From Nanobdellota archaeon (GTDB lineage Archaea > Nanobdellota > Nanobdellia > Pacearchaeales > GW2011-AR1): 49,584 nt of DNA. A model generated the notes under the pieces. It saw only the letters and a program-made list of their open reading frames with translations. It was not told the DNA's origin and did not search any database. A program made the translations under genes and the position numbers. Shown piece after piece: positions 32,349 through 41,793 of the stretch (position 1 is the stretch's first letter; every line of letters starts with the position of its first letter). Location of the stretch: assembly GCA_030647965.1 (NCBI GenBank), contig JAUSIT010000028.1, forward strand, positions 1 to 49,584, read 5' to 3'.

Positions 32349-33823
32349 AAATAATAATAGGTTATCCACCAACAGAATCTGCAAAAGGAACTGCATTGCT
32401 ATCACAAAATAGGCAGTTTCAGTGGTTTAGCAATCCAACTTATATATTTCCAGTAATACTTGCTTCTGCTGCAACTATTTTAAAAGCAAATGGAAATGAA
32501 GTAAAATGGATTGATTGTATTGCTGAAAAAATAAATAAAGAAAATTTTTTTGAAGAAATTGAAAGAGAAAAACCAGAATTATTTATTTTTGAAACAAAAA
32601 CTCCTGTAATAAAACAACACTGGAATTTAATAAATGAAATAAAAGAAAAATTTCCTGAATTAAAAATAGCTGTTTTAGGAGATCATGTTACATCTTTTCC
32701 AGAAGAAACAATGAAAAATTCAAAAGCAGATTTTGTTTTAACAGGGGGAGATTTTGATTTTCTCTCTTTAAACCTTGTTAATTTCTTAAGCAAAAATAAC
32801 AAGAAAGGCAAAAAAGTAAAAGAAAAATTAGATACAGGAATTTATTATAGAAAAGCTGGAAAAATTTTGAATACAGGAACTTTTCAATTGAAACATAATT
32901 TAGATGAAGCTCCATTTATAGACCGGGAATTAACAAAATGGAAGTTGTATGAAATTGAATATAATTTAATTGGAAGGCCATTTTTTTACATAATGTCTGG
33001 AAGAGATTGCTGGTGGGGGAAATGCAAGTTTTGTGCATGGCCAAGATTATTTCCAAAATTCAGATGCAGAAGTGTGAAAAATGTTTTAGATGAAATTGGA
33101 ATGTTAATTGACAAGTATGATGTTAAAGAAATATTTGATGATTCTGGGACTCTAATGGTTGGAGATTGGCTAAAAGAATTATGCAATGGATTAATTGAAA
33201 GAGGATATAATAAAAAAATAATATATTCGTGCAATATGAGATTTGGAACACTAAAGCAAGAAGATTATGATTTAATGAAAAAAGCAGGATTTAGGCTTTT
33301 AAAATTTGGATTAGAGTCTGCAAATCAGTCAACATTAGACCTATTAAATAAAGGAATTAAAGTTGAAGACATTAAAAATGGATGTGAAATGGCAAAAAAG
33401 GCAGGCTTAACTGTTCATTTAACAATGATTGTAGGTTATCCTTGGGAAACAAAAGAAGATGCCTTAAACACCTTTAAACTTGCAAAAGGGCTAATGCAAT
33501 CAGGAAGAGCAGACTTGCTTCAGGCAACTGTTTTAGTCCCATATCCAGGAACTCCTATATGGAAAGATGCTAAACAAAATGACTGGTTTTTATTTAATCC
33601 AATGGAATATGAAAGATATGATATGTCAGAACCAATTTTAAAAACAAAAGATTCAAATCCAGAAGAAATTGCAAAAATCTGTGGAAAAATTTATACAATA
33701 TTTTTAACTCCTCAGTATGTATTTGCAAGATTAAAAAGCATAAGAAGTGTTGATGATTTTAAATTTAACTTAAGAGGAGTCAAGGCAGTTGCAGGGCATT
33801 TGAAAGACTTTTTAGTTAGATAA
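32345..33823 (+). CDS. B12-binding-type radical SAM protein with CX4CX2C cluster motif
   Basis: A 492-residue protein. The N-terminal ~160 residues have the Rossmann-like cobalamin-binding fold (IIIGYPPTE..., LKIAVLGDHVTSFPEE, ADFVLTGGDFDF). The radical SAM domain follows, with C222-x4-C227-x2-C230 (DCWWGKCKFCAW) rather than the usual CX3CX2C, and then IKFGLES-like LLKFGLESANQ and a MIVGYPWETKED segment. Such proteins catalyse methylations or C-C bond changes on lipids and cofactors. Between a GT2 and a nucleotidyltransferase gene, it probably modifies a glycan or its lipid carrier. Confidence 0.87.
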   Translation: MKIIIGYPPTESAKGTALLSQNRQFQWFSNPTYIFPVILASAATILKANGNEVKWIDCIAEKINKENFFEEIEREKPELFIFETKTPVIKQHWNLINEIKEKFPELKIAVLGDHVTSFPEETMKNSKADFVLTGGDFDFLSLNLVNFLSKNNKKGKKVKEKLDTGIYYRKAGKILNTGTFQLKHNLDEAPFIDRELTKWKLYEIEYNLIGRPFFYIMSGRDCWWGKCKFCAWPRLFPKFRCRSVKNVLDEIGMLIDKYDVKEIFDDSGTLMVGDWLKELCNGLIERGYNKKIIYSCNMRFGTLKQEDYDLMKKAGFRLLKFGLESANQSTLDLLNKGIKVEDIKNGCEMAKKAGLTVHLTMIVGYPWETKEDALNTFKLAKGLMQSGRADLLQATVLVPYPGTPIWKDAKQNDWFLFNPMEYERYDMSEPILKTKDSNPEEIAKICGKIYTIFLTPQYVFARLKSIRSVDDFKFNLRGVKAVAGHLKDFLVR

Positions 33824-33832
33824 AATAATAAG

Positions 33833-34975
33833 ATGGTAAAATATACTACTTCAGTAGAGGCTGATAAAAAAATTGAACAAGATTTAGAAATAATTAAAAA
33901 GATTATTCTTGAAAAATTTAAACCAATTTCAATAGTTATGTTTGGGGGCTTTGGGCATGGTGCAGGAAGCTTTAAGAAAATAAAAAATAAGATTATACCT
34001 TTAAATGATTATGATTTATATTTAATAACTGAAAATAAAATAAGTGATGAAGAGCTTGAAAAAGCAGGAGAAGAGTGTTCAAAAGCTCTTGGAAGAGGTG
34101 GAATAGAATTCGTTGAGAATTTTGAAAAAACATATGATGAAAATAATTTCTTTCATGTTGATTTGCACTGTTTAGAGTATAAAAAATTAAAAAAATTATA
34201 TCCTACTCAAAGAAGCTTTGATTTAAAGACAAGTTTAGTAATTTATGGGGACAAAGATATTTTAAATCAAATCCCTGAAATAAAAATATCAAAATCAGAT
34301 GCAATAAGGCTTTTATTTAATAAGCTTGACCATTTTGCAATTGCAGAAAATAATTCTGAGATTATCAAATCAATTTATGCTGTAAAAGGATTTAATGATT
34401 TATGCTCTGCAATTTTGATTTCAAAAGGAATTTATGTTTCTTCATATGAAGAAAGAGCTAAAATTTTTGAAAAATTAGATGATATGTCTGGAGAATTAAA
34501 AAAATTAGTAAAAAAAGCAACAGATTCTAAATTAAATAATGGTTATGAAATAAAAGATACAGATAAATTCTTTAATGAATCAAAAAAATGGGTTGAATGG
34601 ACTTTAAAAAAAATAATCAAAGAACATTTGAGGATTGATTCTGATGATTGGAATGAAATAGCAAAAATAATGTATAAAAAATTGCCTTATAGTTATTTTA
34701 ATGATTATCTGGGAAGCAAATACTTATTTTTTGGTCAGTATTACTTAAATATTAAATTCTTTTTATCAGCAATAAGAAAAAATGAATTTTTGCCAAAATC
34801 ACTTATTAGGTGGAGAGATTCGGGATTAATAATTGCAATTTCACTTATGTTATACTCTTTTAAACAAGAAAAAGGAGCTGAAAAATATCTTAAAAAATTA
34901 ACCCGCAAAACAAATCCATTAAGGGAGAGGATTCTTAAATTATACTCAATATATTATTTACAGAAATTGGTTTAA
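33833..34975 (+). CDS. Pol-beta-fold nucleotidyltransferase with helical C-terminus
   Basis: A 380-residue protein. MFGGFGHGAGSF, then NDYDLYLI (D59, D61), then FFHVDLHCLEYK (D110) make the nucleotidyltransferase signature and acidic triad. The remaining ~260 residues look helical (KLDHFAIAENNSEIIKSIYAVKGFNDLCSAI...) with no membrane helix. It lies 9 nt after the radical SAM gene. Its role is unclear: it could activate a sugar or lipid headgroup with a nucleotide, or modify a protein. Unrelated in sequence to the AbiEii-like gene at 1741 beyond the shared fold. Confidence 0.8.
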   Translation: MVKYTTSVEADKKIEQDLEIIKKIILEKFKPISIVMFGGFGHGAGSFKKIKNKIIPLNDYDLYLITENKISDEELEKAGEECSKALGRGGIEFVENFEKTYDENNFFHVDLHCLEYKKLKKLYPTQRSFDLKTSLVIYGDKDILNQIPEIKISKSDAIRLLFNKLDHFAIAENNSEIIKSIYAVKGFNDLCSAILISKGIYVSSYEERAKIFEKLDDMSGELKKLVKKATDSKLNNGYEIKDTDKFFNESKKWVEWTLKKIIKEHLRIDSDDWNEIAKIMYKKLPYSYFNDYLGSKYLFFGQYYLNIKFFLSAIRKNEFLPKSLIRWRDSGLIIAISLMLYSFKQEKGAEKYLKKLTRKTNPLRERILKLYSIYYLQKLV

Positions 34976-34991
34976 ATAAAATAAAAAACAA

Positions 34992-36104
34992 ATGAAAATA
35001 CTAATAACCGGAGCAACAGGATTTATTGGAAGCCATTTAGTTGAAGAGCTGAAAAAAGATAAGAAAAATAGTATAAGATGTCTTGTTTTGAAAAATAGCC
35101 CTATTTTTAAAAAAAATAGAGAAAAAAGAGAATTAGAGCTTAAAAATTTAGGTGTTGAAATATTTTATGGGGATTTACTTGATAAAGATTCTTTAATTAA
35201 TGCACTTAAGGGTGTTGAAAAAGTATATCACTTAGCTGCAATAAGCAGGCCTATGAATGTTGAAAAGCATGTTTATTATGATATTAATGTAATAGGAACA
35301 AAAAATTTATTTGAGGCTTGCAAAATAAAAAAAGTCAAGAAAATAATACATGTTTCTACAATGTCTGTTTTTGGATTTTCAAGAAATGGAAATCCTTTAA
35401 ATGAAAACTCCCCAAAACTTCCTGTAAGTGATTATGGAGAAAGTAAAAAACAGGCAGAGGATTTTGCTTTTGATTTTTGCAAAAAAAATAAAATTCAACT
35501 AGTTGTTATAAGACCTCCAATGGTTTTTGGGCCAAGAGATTTTCAATTTTTAAGATTGTTTAAATTAATTAATACTGGATTTTTTCCTTTATTAAAAAAA
35601 GGAAGAGCAAAATTAGAATTTTGTTATGTTAAAAATTTAGTTAATGGAATAATTCTTGCAGATAAATATGGTAAAAATCTAGAAGCTTATGATATTTCTG
35701 ATGGCCAGACATATACTATAAAAGAAGTTTTTGGAAAAATTGCAGAAGTAGAAGGGAAAAAATTATTTCCTTTTTCTGTTCCTGTTTTTTCTGTAAGAAT
35801 TATAGGATGGATATTTGAAAAAACATATGGCTTATTTGGTAAAAAAGCACCTTTTAATTCAGGAACAGGATTATGGATGAGTAAGGACAATGTAATGGAT
35901 ATTTCAAAAGCTAAAAAAGAGATTAAATATTCAAATAAAATTAATCTTGAAGAAAGTATAAAAGAAACAGTTAAATGGTATCAAAAAAACAATATGCTAC
36001 CTACACCTAAAGGCGGGAATTTAAAAAGCAGTAGCACTTGTTTTTTGGATGATCCGAAATTAAAACCAGTAAATTTCGGACATAAAAGTGAGGGTTTATT
36101 ATGA
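34992..36104 (+). CDS. NAD-dependent epimerase/dehydratase (extended SDR)
   Basis: A 370-residue SDR protein: GATGFIGSHLVEEL (nucleotide-binding, about 7-20), YHLAAISRPMN, HVSTMSVFG and the catalytic Y148-x3-K152 (DYGESKKQAED). VIRPPMVFGPRD follows. Downstream residues 330-370 form an unusual tail (PTPKGGNLKSSSTCFLDDPK...). It probably acts on a nucleotide-sugar or an isoprenoid/steroid-like substrate; substrate not deducible. It overlaps the next gene by 4 nt (ATGA). Confidence 0.9.
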   Translation: MKILITGATGFIGSHLVEELKKDKKNSIRCLVLKNSPIFKKNREKRELELKNLGVEIFYGDLLDKDSLINALKGVEKVYHLAAISRPMNVEKHVYYDINVIGTKNLFEACKIKKVKKIIHVSTMSVFGFSRNGNPLNENSPKLPVSDYGESKKQAEDFAFDFCKKNKIQLVVIRPPMVFGPRDFQFLRLFKLINTGFFPLLKKGRAKLEFCYVKNLVNGIILADKYGKNLEAYDISDGQTYTIKEVFGKIAEVEGKKLFPFSVPVFSVRIIGWIFEKTYGLFGKKAPFNSGTGLWMSKDNVMDISKAKKEIKYSNKINLEESIKETVKWYQKNNMLPTPKGGNLKSSSTCFLDDPKLKPVNFGHKSEGLL

Positions 36105-37318
36105 AAACACTAATATTGTTTATTGATGCATTCAGCTTTACAGATTTAAATGAAAAAAATGCTCCTTTTATTTTTAATCTTGCAAAAAATGGAAGTTATG
36201 GGCCCTTAACAACAATTCCTGCAGGATACCATATTGAATATAGTATGCTTTCAGGTTCTCTTCCACTAAAACATAATGTATGGACATGGTATTATCTTAA
36301 AAAAAATTCTTCATTTTCAAAAATAAAATATATTAAGCCATTAATAAAATTACTGAACAAAAATGAAAAAATGCAAAGAAAATTAATTGATGTTTATATT
36401 AATCTATTAAGACTTTTATCAGGAAAAACAAGATTTTTAAAAACAAACAAGATTCCAATAAATTTGCTTGAAAAATTTGAAATTGCAGTTGACAAATCTT
36501 ATGTTGATCATAATCCATTGAATGTTCCAACACTATTTGATATTTTTAGAAAACAAAATATAAATTATGTTGCAATGGAATATCCAACAATATCAAATAA
36601 AAATAAAACATGGTTTTATTCTGGAAAAGATGATTTCAAACAGCTGGAAAAAACAGAAAAATTGCTTGAAAAATACGATGTTGTTTATAACCATATATGG
36701 AATTTAGATTCAATTGAACATAAATATGGCTTACATAGTGCTGAAGCATTAGAACATATTAAAAAAATTGATTCTTATGTTGAAAAAATAGTATTGAGTC
36801 AAAGAGAACCAATTAAAATAGTAATTTTTTCAGACCATGGCGGATGCAATGTTAATCAAACAAAAAATATACTAGATATTTTAAAAGGATTTAATGTAGA
36901 TTATTTTATTGGTTCAACAACATGCCAGATTTGGTTTAAAGAAGATAACTTAAAAGAAAAAGAGAGACTTAAAAATATTTTAAAAGATCATGATTATTTG
37001 ATTTATGATAAGAAAAATATTGAAAAAGAGCTAAAAATACCATATAAAAGAGAGTTTGTAGGGGATATTTTAGCCTGGGTAAAGCCAGGGGAGCAAATAT
37101 ACCCTGATTTTTTCAGAGATACAGATAAGGTTAAGTCAATGCATGGATATACTCAAAAAGTTCCTGAAATGGCAGGTATTTTTATTATGAATGGGTTTGA
37201 CAAAAAAGATAAAAAAAATAAAATAAAAGAAATGATGCTATATGATATCGCGCCTACAATTTTAAAAGGATTTAATATGGAGATTCCTAAAGAGTGGGAT
37301 GGAAAAGCGAGAGTTTAA
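36101..37318 (+). CDS. Alkaline-phosphatase superfamily phosphodiesterase
   Basis: A 405-residue enzyme of the type I phosphodiesterase/nucleotide pyrophosphatase fold. FIDAF (D9) supplies a first metal ligand, LTTIPAGYHIEYSML the nucleophile region, and WNLDSIEHKYGLHS and IFSDHGGC further metal sites. SMHGYTQKVPEMAGIFIMNGF and MLYDIAPTIL complete the pattern. It may remove or transfer a phospho-group on the lipid-linked glycan. Last gene of the rightward run; it converges on a GT39-like gene after 28 nt. Confidence 0.87.
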   Translation: MKTLILFIDAFSFTDLNEKNAPFIFNLAKNGSYGPLTTIPAGYHIEYSMLSGSLPLKHNVWTWYYLKKNSSFSKIKYIKPLIKLLNKNEKMQRKLIDVYINLLRLLSGKTRFLKTNKIPINLLEKFEIAVDKSYVDHNPLNVPTLFDIFRKQNINYVAMEYPTISNKNKTWFYSGKDDFKQLEKTEKLLEKYDVVYNHIWNLDSIEHKYGLHSAEALEHIKKIDSYVEKIVLSQREPIKIVIFSDHGGCNVNQTKNILDILKGFNVDYFIGSTTCQIWFKEDNLKEKERLKNILKDHDYLIYDKKNIEKELKIPYKREFVGDILAWVKPGEQIYPDFFRDTDKVKSMHGYTQKVPEMAGIFIMNGFDKKDKKNKIKEMMLYDIAPTILKGFNMEIPKEWDGKARV

Positions 37319-37346
37319 GTTAGTATTTAATTGAATTTATTTTCAT

Positions 37347-38936
37347 TCAACCGCTTACACTTCTATTAAATTCATAAATTACTAAGACAGGAGATTGCTG
37401 GCCTTGTATTGTTTGACTATATGCTTGAACAGGGACTAGTAAATCTTGGTGATTTTGAGGGTATTCTAAAACCCATTGAGGATGACTTTCAAAAACAGAG
37501 AGTATGAAAAATCTTGGATTTAATTTTTCTAATCTATTAATTTCAAAATCAGATTCATTTACACCAAAATCATATGAAGACCTTTCTGAATAGTATTGAA
37601 TTTGAGGCATTGAAGCAGTTATTACAATATCTTGAGGATTTGAATTTTGTTTTAACCATAATCCTGCTTCTTTTACTTCTGCATAAGAAGTTAACTTATT
37701 GTCAATTAAGCCATTTCCAAAAGTATAGTTTGAATAAAATAAAAATATAACTAATACAAAAATAATAAATCCTGCAACTTTTTTGCTTTTAATAAATTTC
37801 TCAGACATATTTTCAAGGGTCATGATGGGGGAAAGTGCAATTAAAAATAAAAATGGAAGACAGGGAATAACATATCTTTGTTCAACATAATCTGTAATTC
37901 TTCCTAAAATTAAAAATGAAGCAACAATCCATACTAAAATAAATAATTTCTTTTGAAGCTCTTGATTTTGAAATATTTTATCAAAACCTAAGACTAAATC
38001 TGAAAAAAAGATGAAAATACCTAGAATAAATAAAATAAATATAATTGGGAACTTATCTGCAGAAAGAATATATGGAAGATTTTTGAAATAATCTAACATT
38101 GTTGAAAAAGATCTTTGATCAGCAGCAGTTTGTTCAATGCCTTGTTTTCCAAATCCAAAATAGTGAGCCATAATGTCTGTAACAGGATTTCCGAAATGCC
38201 CCCAGTATAAAAATAAAAGAGGAAGTAAAACAAGTGCGAAAATAGCTATAGAAATCCATAATTGCTTATTTTTAACAAATTTGAATTTTTCTTTTGTAAA
38301 AGCATAAACTAAAAAAGCAGGAGCAAACATTAAACTCTGCATTCTTGTTAAAGCAGCAAGGGCTAAAAATAATCCAAACAAGTAAATATACTTATTTCCC
38401 TGATTTTTAACATATCCTTTCCAAAAAAACAAAGTTGCTGTTAAAAGAAAAAAAGCAGCAGGAATTTCTGTTAAAGTTCTTCCTGTAAAAAATAAAATTG
38501 TCCAGGATAAAACCATGCCTATACTTACATATAAAGAAATTTTTTTATTAAACATTTCACTAATTAATAAATAGGTAACTAAAACCAATCCTGTTGAAAA
38601 TAAAACTGCTACAAATCTTATTCCTGTTTCTCCAAATCCTAATTTAAATAAAAATGCGCAAATTAAAGGAAATAAAAAACCCCTCCTATAGTACCATATA
38701 TCTAAAAGATTAAGACCAAGACCCCATTGTTTTGCAGTTGCTAAATAACTTGCCCCATCATACCATAGTGGCTGATTCATTGTTTTAAGAAAAATTAAAA
38801 ATCTAATGACAAAAGCTGCGATTAAAATTAAGATAAAAACTCTGGTATAAGGATCTTTAAACCATGAAGAAATTTTATCTTTAAATTTGTTTTTTCTCTG
38901 CTCAATTATTTCGTTAGATTCACTTGAATTTTCCAT
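37347..38936 (-). CDS. GT39/ArnT-like membrane glycosyltransferase
   Basis: A 529-residue polytopic protein with about 11-12 membrane segments. Near the N-terminus LWYDGASYLATAKQWG carries the acidic residue expected in the first outside loop of PMT/ArnT-type (GT-C) enzymes. FFTGRTLTEIPAAFFLL and DYVEQRYVIPCLPFLFL follow. The C-terminal ~90 residues form a soluble domain. It would use a polyprenyl-phosphate sugar donor outside the membrane. Likely monocistronic. Confidence 0.85.
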   Translation of the reverse strand: MENSSESNEIIEQRKNKFKDKISSWFKDPYTRVFILILIAAFVIRFLIFLKTMNQPLWYDGASYLATAKQWGLGLNLLDIWYYRRGFLFPLICAFLFKLGFGETGIRFVAVLFSTGLVLVTYLLISEMFNKKISLYVSIGMVLSWTILFFTGRTLTEIPAAFFLLTATLFFWKGYVKNQGNKYIYLFGLFLALAALTRMQSLMFAPAFLVYAFTKEKFKFVKNKQLWISIAIFALVLLPLLFLYWGHFGNPVTDIMAHYFGFGKQGIEQTAADQRSFSTMLDYFKNLPYILSADKFPIIFILFILGIFIFFSDLVLGFDKIFQNQELQKKLFILVWIVASFLILGRITDYVEQRYVIPCLPFLFLIALSPIMTLENMSEKFIKSKKVAGFIIFVLVIFLFYSNYTFGNGLIDNKLTSYAEVKEAGLWLKQNSNPQDIVITASMPQIQYYSERSSYDFGVNESDFEINRLEKLNPRFFILSVFESHPQWVLEYPQNHQDLLVPVQAYSQTIQGQQSPVLVIYEFNRSVSG

Positions 38937-39022
38937 TAATATTCTTGTATAATTGGGTTTTTATTTATTACTTATATGAGAAAAATTCATTTAAAAGAAT
39001 TTATGTAGGGGATTTTAGGTGA

Positions 39023-39910
39023 TTATTTTGTGCTTTCTACCCTATCCCATGCATCCACTTTATAGTCTTTTTTTACATATAATTTAAAGAAACTAACTAG
39101 CCAGATGTATAATCTAAAAGGAAATAAGCTTAGTGTCCAATAAAACTCTTTAAAACTTTTATGATATGAAAATATTTTATAGCTTTCAAGAATTTCATTT
39201 TTCAGTGTTTTCATTCTTGGAACATTTTTTAAATCTGCATATTGAGAAAGAGTTTCATGAGCTTTAGCTGTTCTCTTTTTTTGATCTAAAAAATCTTTTA
39301 AATTAGAGGGATATTTAACATAAACTTCTGCTTGAGGAACATATTTTATTTTATAGCCTTTTTGATAAAATAATATCGGGACAATTGTATCTTCTGCTGT
39401 TTCCTGAGGAATAGACTTAATAACATTATTTCTAAATGCCCATAAATAACCTGAACATTCTAAAAATTTTCCTTTTTTATTTCTGTCAAATCTTAATCTA
39501 TGAGCTGCATAGCATAATAAATGAGCCCAGTACCCATATTTATTATCTTTAGAATTTGATGGAACTGGCTGGCCTGTAACACATCCAACTTCTTTATTTT
39601 CAAATTCTTTTAAGATTTCATTTATTGAATTTTCAGATGCATAAACATCCCCATCAGTCAAAACAATTATATTTCCTTTTAACTTTGGCAATAGCAAATT
39701 TAAAGCAAAAGTTTTGCCTTTTCCAGGGTCTTGAAAAACCTTTATTTTTTTGTTCTTTTTTGCATAGCTTTTTGCAACATCTATTGTTTCTTTATCTGGA
39801 GCAGAAACTATTAATTCGTATTTTTCTTTAATATTCTGGCGTGTTATTGCAGATATTGCCTTGCCTATTGTTTCTGGCTCCTTATAGGAGGTTATGATTA
39901 TTGAGATCAT
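39023..39910 (-). CDS. GT2 glycosyltransferase
   Basis: A 295-residue GT-A enzyme: MISIIITSYKEPETIGKAI, LIVSAPDKET, PGKGKTFALNLLLPKLKGNIIVLTDGDVYA (D-G-D metal site), and QETAEDTIVPILFYQKGYKIKYVP. A hydrophobic segment near the C-terminus could be membrane-associated. The ATG at 39910 is chosen over an upstream TTG at 39919: it places the shared TATA box 24-25 nt upstream. Confidence 0.88.
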   Translation of the reverse strand: MISIIITSYKEPETIGKAISAITRQNIKEKYELIVSAPDKETIDVAKSYAKKNKKIKVFQDPGKGKTFALNLLLPKLKGNIIVLTDGDVYASENSINEILKEFENKEVGCVTGQPVPSNSKDNKYGYWAHLLCYAAHRLRFDRNKKGKFLECSGYLWAFRNNVIKSIPQETAEDTIVPILFYQKGYKIKYVPQAEVYVKYPSNLKDFLDQKKRTAKAHETLSQYADLKNVPRMKTLKNEILESYKIFSYHKSFKEFYWTLSLFPFRLYIWLVSFFKLYVKKDYKVDAWDRVESTK

Positions 39911-39930
39911 AATCAACAAACTACCGATAG

Positions 39931-39938
39931 ATTTAAAT
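39931..39938. promoter_or_regulatory. Palindromic TATA box shared by two divergent genes
   Basis: ATTTAAAT is centred 26-27 nt before the rightward ATG at 39961 and 24-25 nt before the leftward ATG at 39910. Both genes would be leaderless and share a single box. Confidence 0.6.
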
Positions 39939-39960
39939 ATGTTTTTAGAAAGTTTATTTT

Positions 39961-40350
39961 ATGAAATACCCATTAGATGAGCTAATTGACAAGAAGTCAA
40001 TAATTCAGCTTAAAACAGAAAGAATTGAAGATAGTACTGACAGGGAAAGATTAAAGGGGGAGTTAAAAGATTATTCTCAAGCTATTGAAGAGTATATTCT
40101 AGGGGAGGTTTGCAATCCTGAACAAGTTCAAAATTGGTATAAAAGACTTTATGAAGCAAATGGAAAAACATGGGATTTAGAAGTAAATATAAGAAAAGGC
40201 CAGCTCGGGACAATGAGCTTAGAAGAAGTTGGAAGAACTGCAATTAAAATAAGAGAATCAAATGGAGTAAGAGTTAAAATAAAAAGTGAGATTGTAGAAG
40301 CAACAGGAATTGGATATAAAGATATTAAGATTAATCATGCTTCTCAATAG
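39961..40350 (+). CDS. Hypothetical protein, possibly DUF6165-like
   Basis: A 129-residue soluble protein. The start YPLDELIDKKSIIQLKTERI recalls the L-[IL]-DK-.-[ST]-I-.-.-[IL]-K-.-E-[KR]-I helix of DUF6165 proteins seen in surface-polysaccharide loci; the rest is predicted helical followed by two strands. No catalytic motif is obvious. It stands between two reverse-strand glycan-region genes and has its own (shared) TATA box. Family call tentative. Confidence 0.6.
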   Translation: MKYPLDELIDKKSIIQLKTERIEDSTDRERLKGELKDYSQAIEEYILGEVCNPEQVQNWYKRLYEANGKTWDLEVNIRKGQLGTMSLEEVGRTAIKIRESNGVRVKIKSEIVEATGIGYKDIKINHASQ

Positions 40351-41718
40351 TTATAGATCAAAACCATAAAGTTCTTTATCTGCTGTTTTTCTAAAATTTT
40401 TATACATTCTTGAATAAGTTTCATTTACTTCTTTGTTTGGAATTTCTAAAAGTTCAATTAATCTTTCTTGAGTATAGACTTCAGGATATTTAACTGCTAA
40501 TGCAAATAATTTCTGAAGATTTACTCTTTCATTTTTATTTGGAATTTCAATAACAGACTGATCAAAAAAATTATTTCCTATATCTGAAAAATCTCCTTTG
40601 TAAACTCCTTCCTTAACACATCTTTCACCTAATTCTGTTTTTGGATAGGGCTGAAATAAACTAACCCAAGAATAATTTGGCTGGCACTGCCTATTTAATT
40701 CTAAAGTTTCTAAATCATCTTCTAAACTAGTGAACGGCAAGCCGATTATATTTTGAAGCATTACTTTAATCCCTTTTTCTTTTAATTTTTTAACAGAATC
40801 TATTATTTGTTCATTAGTCATATTTCTATTTAATATATTTCTTCTTACATAGTCAGAGCCTGCTTCAGAAGCTATATGAACACTATAACATCCTGCATCT
40901 GAAAGAGAATTAATAATTTCATCATTTACTAAATTTGCTCTTAAGTGTGAATGAAATGGCAAATTTATTTTTTGTTTATATTTTTCTGAAAATTCTTTAA
41001 CCCATTCTTTATTTAAAATAAAAGTATCATCTTGAAAATAAATAAATTTTGTAGGAGATTCTTCAACTACTTGTTTAACTTCGTCTAAAAGATTATCAAC
41101 AGATCTAAATCTTACTCTTTTTCCTTTATCTTGATATATTTCTGAATAAGATGCATTAAAACAATAAGAACAATTAAATGGGCATCCCCTTGAAGCAATA
41201 AAATGTTTTATAGGCCCATCACCAATATTAGGATATTTAAAAACAAGTTCTCTATCTGGAAATGAAATTTCATCAAGATTAGCAATTAAATTTCTAGGAG
41301 GATTAGAATAAATTTTATTATCTTTTTTGACCCATAAATTTTGAATATTAGTAATATCCTGTTTTTTTTCAAGTTTATTACATAACTCTGAAAAAGAAAG
41401 TTCTCCTTCTCCAATATTTATTGCATCAAAACTTGAATCTTTAAACCATTCTGGAAAAAATGTAGGGTGAGGCCCCCCTGCAATTGAAAATTTATCATAT
41501 TTTTTTAGTTGGCGATTAGTATTATCAAAAAATTGATGGTCTCCTGTAATCAAGCTATAAGCCAGTATATCTGGAGAAAACTCTTCTACCTTATTTTCTA
41601 AATTTTCTGTTGTTAGTACTAAATCTGTTGAATGGCCCTGTTTTTTTAGTGAAGATGAAAGGTACATCACCCCTAAAGGTTCGATATTAAAAGGCTTTGA
41701 AATAAATAATACCTTCAT
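40351..41718 (-). CDS. B12-binding-domain radical SAM protein
   Basis: A 455-residue protein: cobalamin-binding-like N-terminus (LFISKPFNIEPLGVMYLSSSLKKQGH, FSIAGGPHPTFFPEWF, AINIGEGELSFSEL), then the radical SAM core with CX3CX2C in ASRGCPFNCSYCF. YFQDDTFILNKEW, HIASEAGS and NIIGLPFTSLEDD follow. It lacks a DxHxxG B12 motif, as many relatives do. Its TATA box AATTTATAAAC (41741-41751, reverse) lies 28 nt upstream. Function unknown; likely modifies a lipid, glycan or cofactor. Confidence 0.9.
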   Translation of the reverse strand: MKVLFISKPFNIEPLGVMYLSSSLKKQGHSTDLVLTTENLENKVEEFSPDILAYSLITGDHQFFDNTNRQLKKYDKFSIAGGPHPTFFPEWFKDSSFDAINIGEGELSFSELCNKLEKKQDITNIQNLWVKKDNKIYSNPPRNLIANLDEISFPDRELVFKYPNIGDGPIKHFIASRGCPFNCSYCFNASYSEIYQDKGKRVRFRSVDNLLDEVKQVVEESPTKFIYFQDDTFILNKEWVKEFSEKYKQKINLPFHSHLRANLVNDEIINSLSDAGCYSVHIASEAGSDYVRRNILNRNMTNEQIIDSVKKLKEKGIKVMLQNIIGLPFTSLEDDLETLELNRQCQPNYSWVSLFQPYPKTELGERCVKEGVYKGDFSDIGNNFFDQSVIEIPNKNERVNLQKLFALAVKYPEVYTQERLIELLEIPNKEVNETYSRMYKNFRKTADKELYGFDL

Positions 41719-41793
41719 GCTAAATGCACAATAATAATGTTTATAAATTTAATAATCTATTTTCGTAATTGTATAAAGGTAACAAAATAACCA

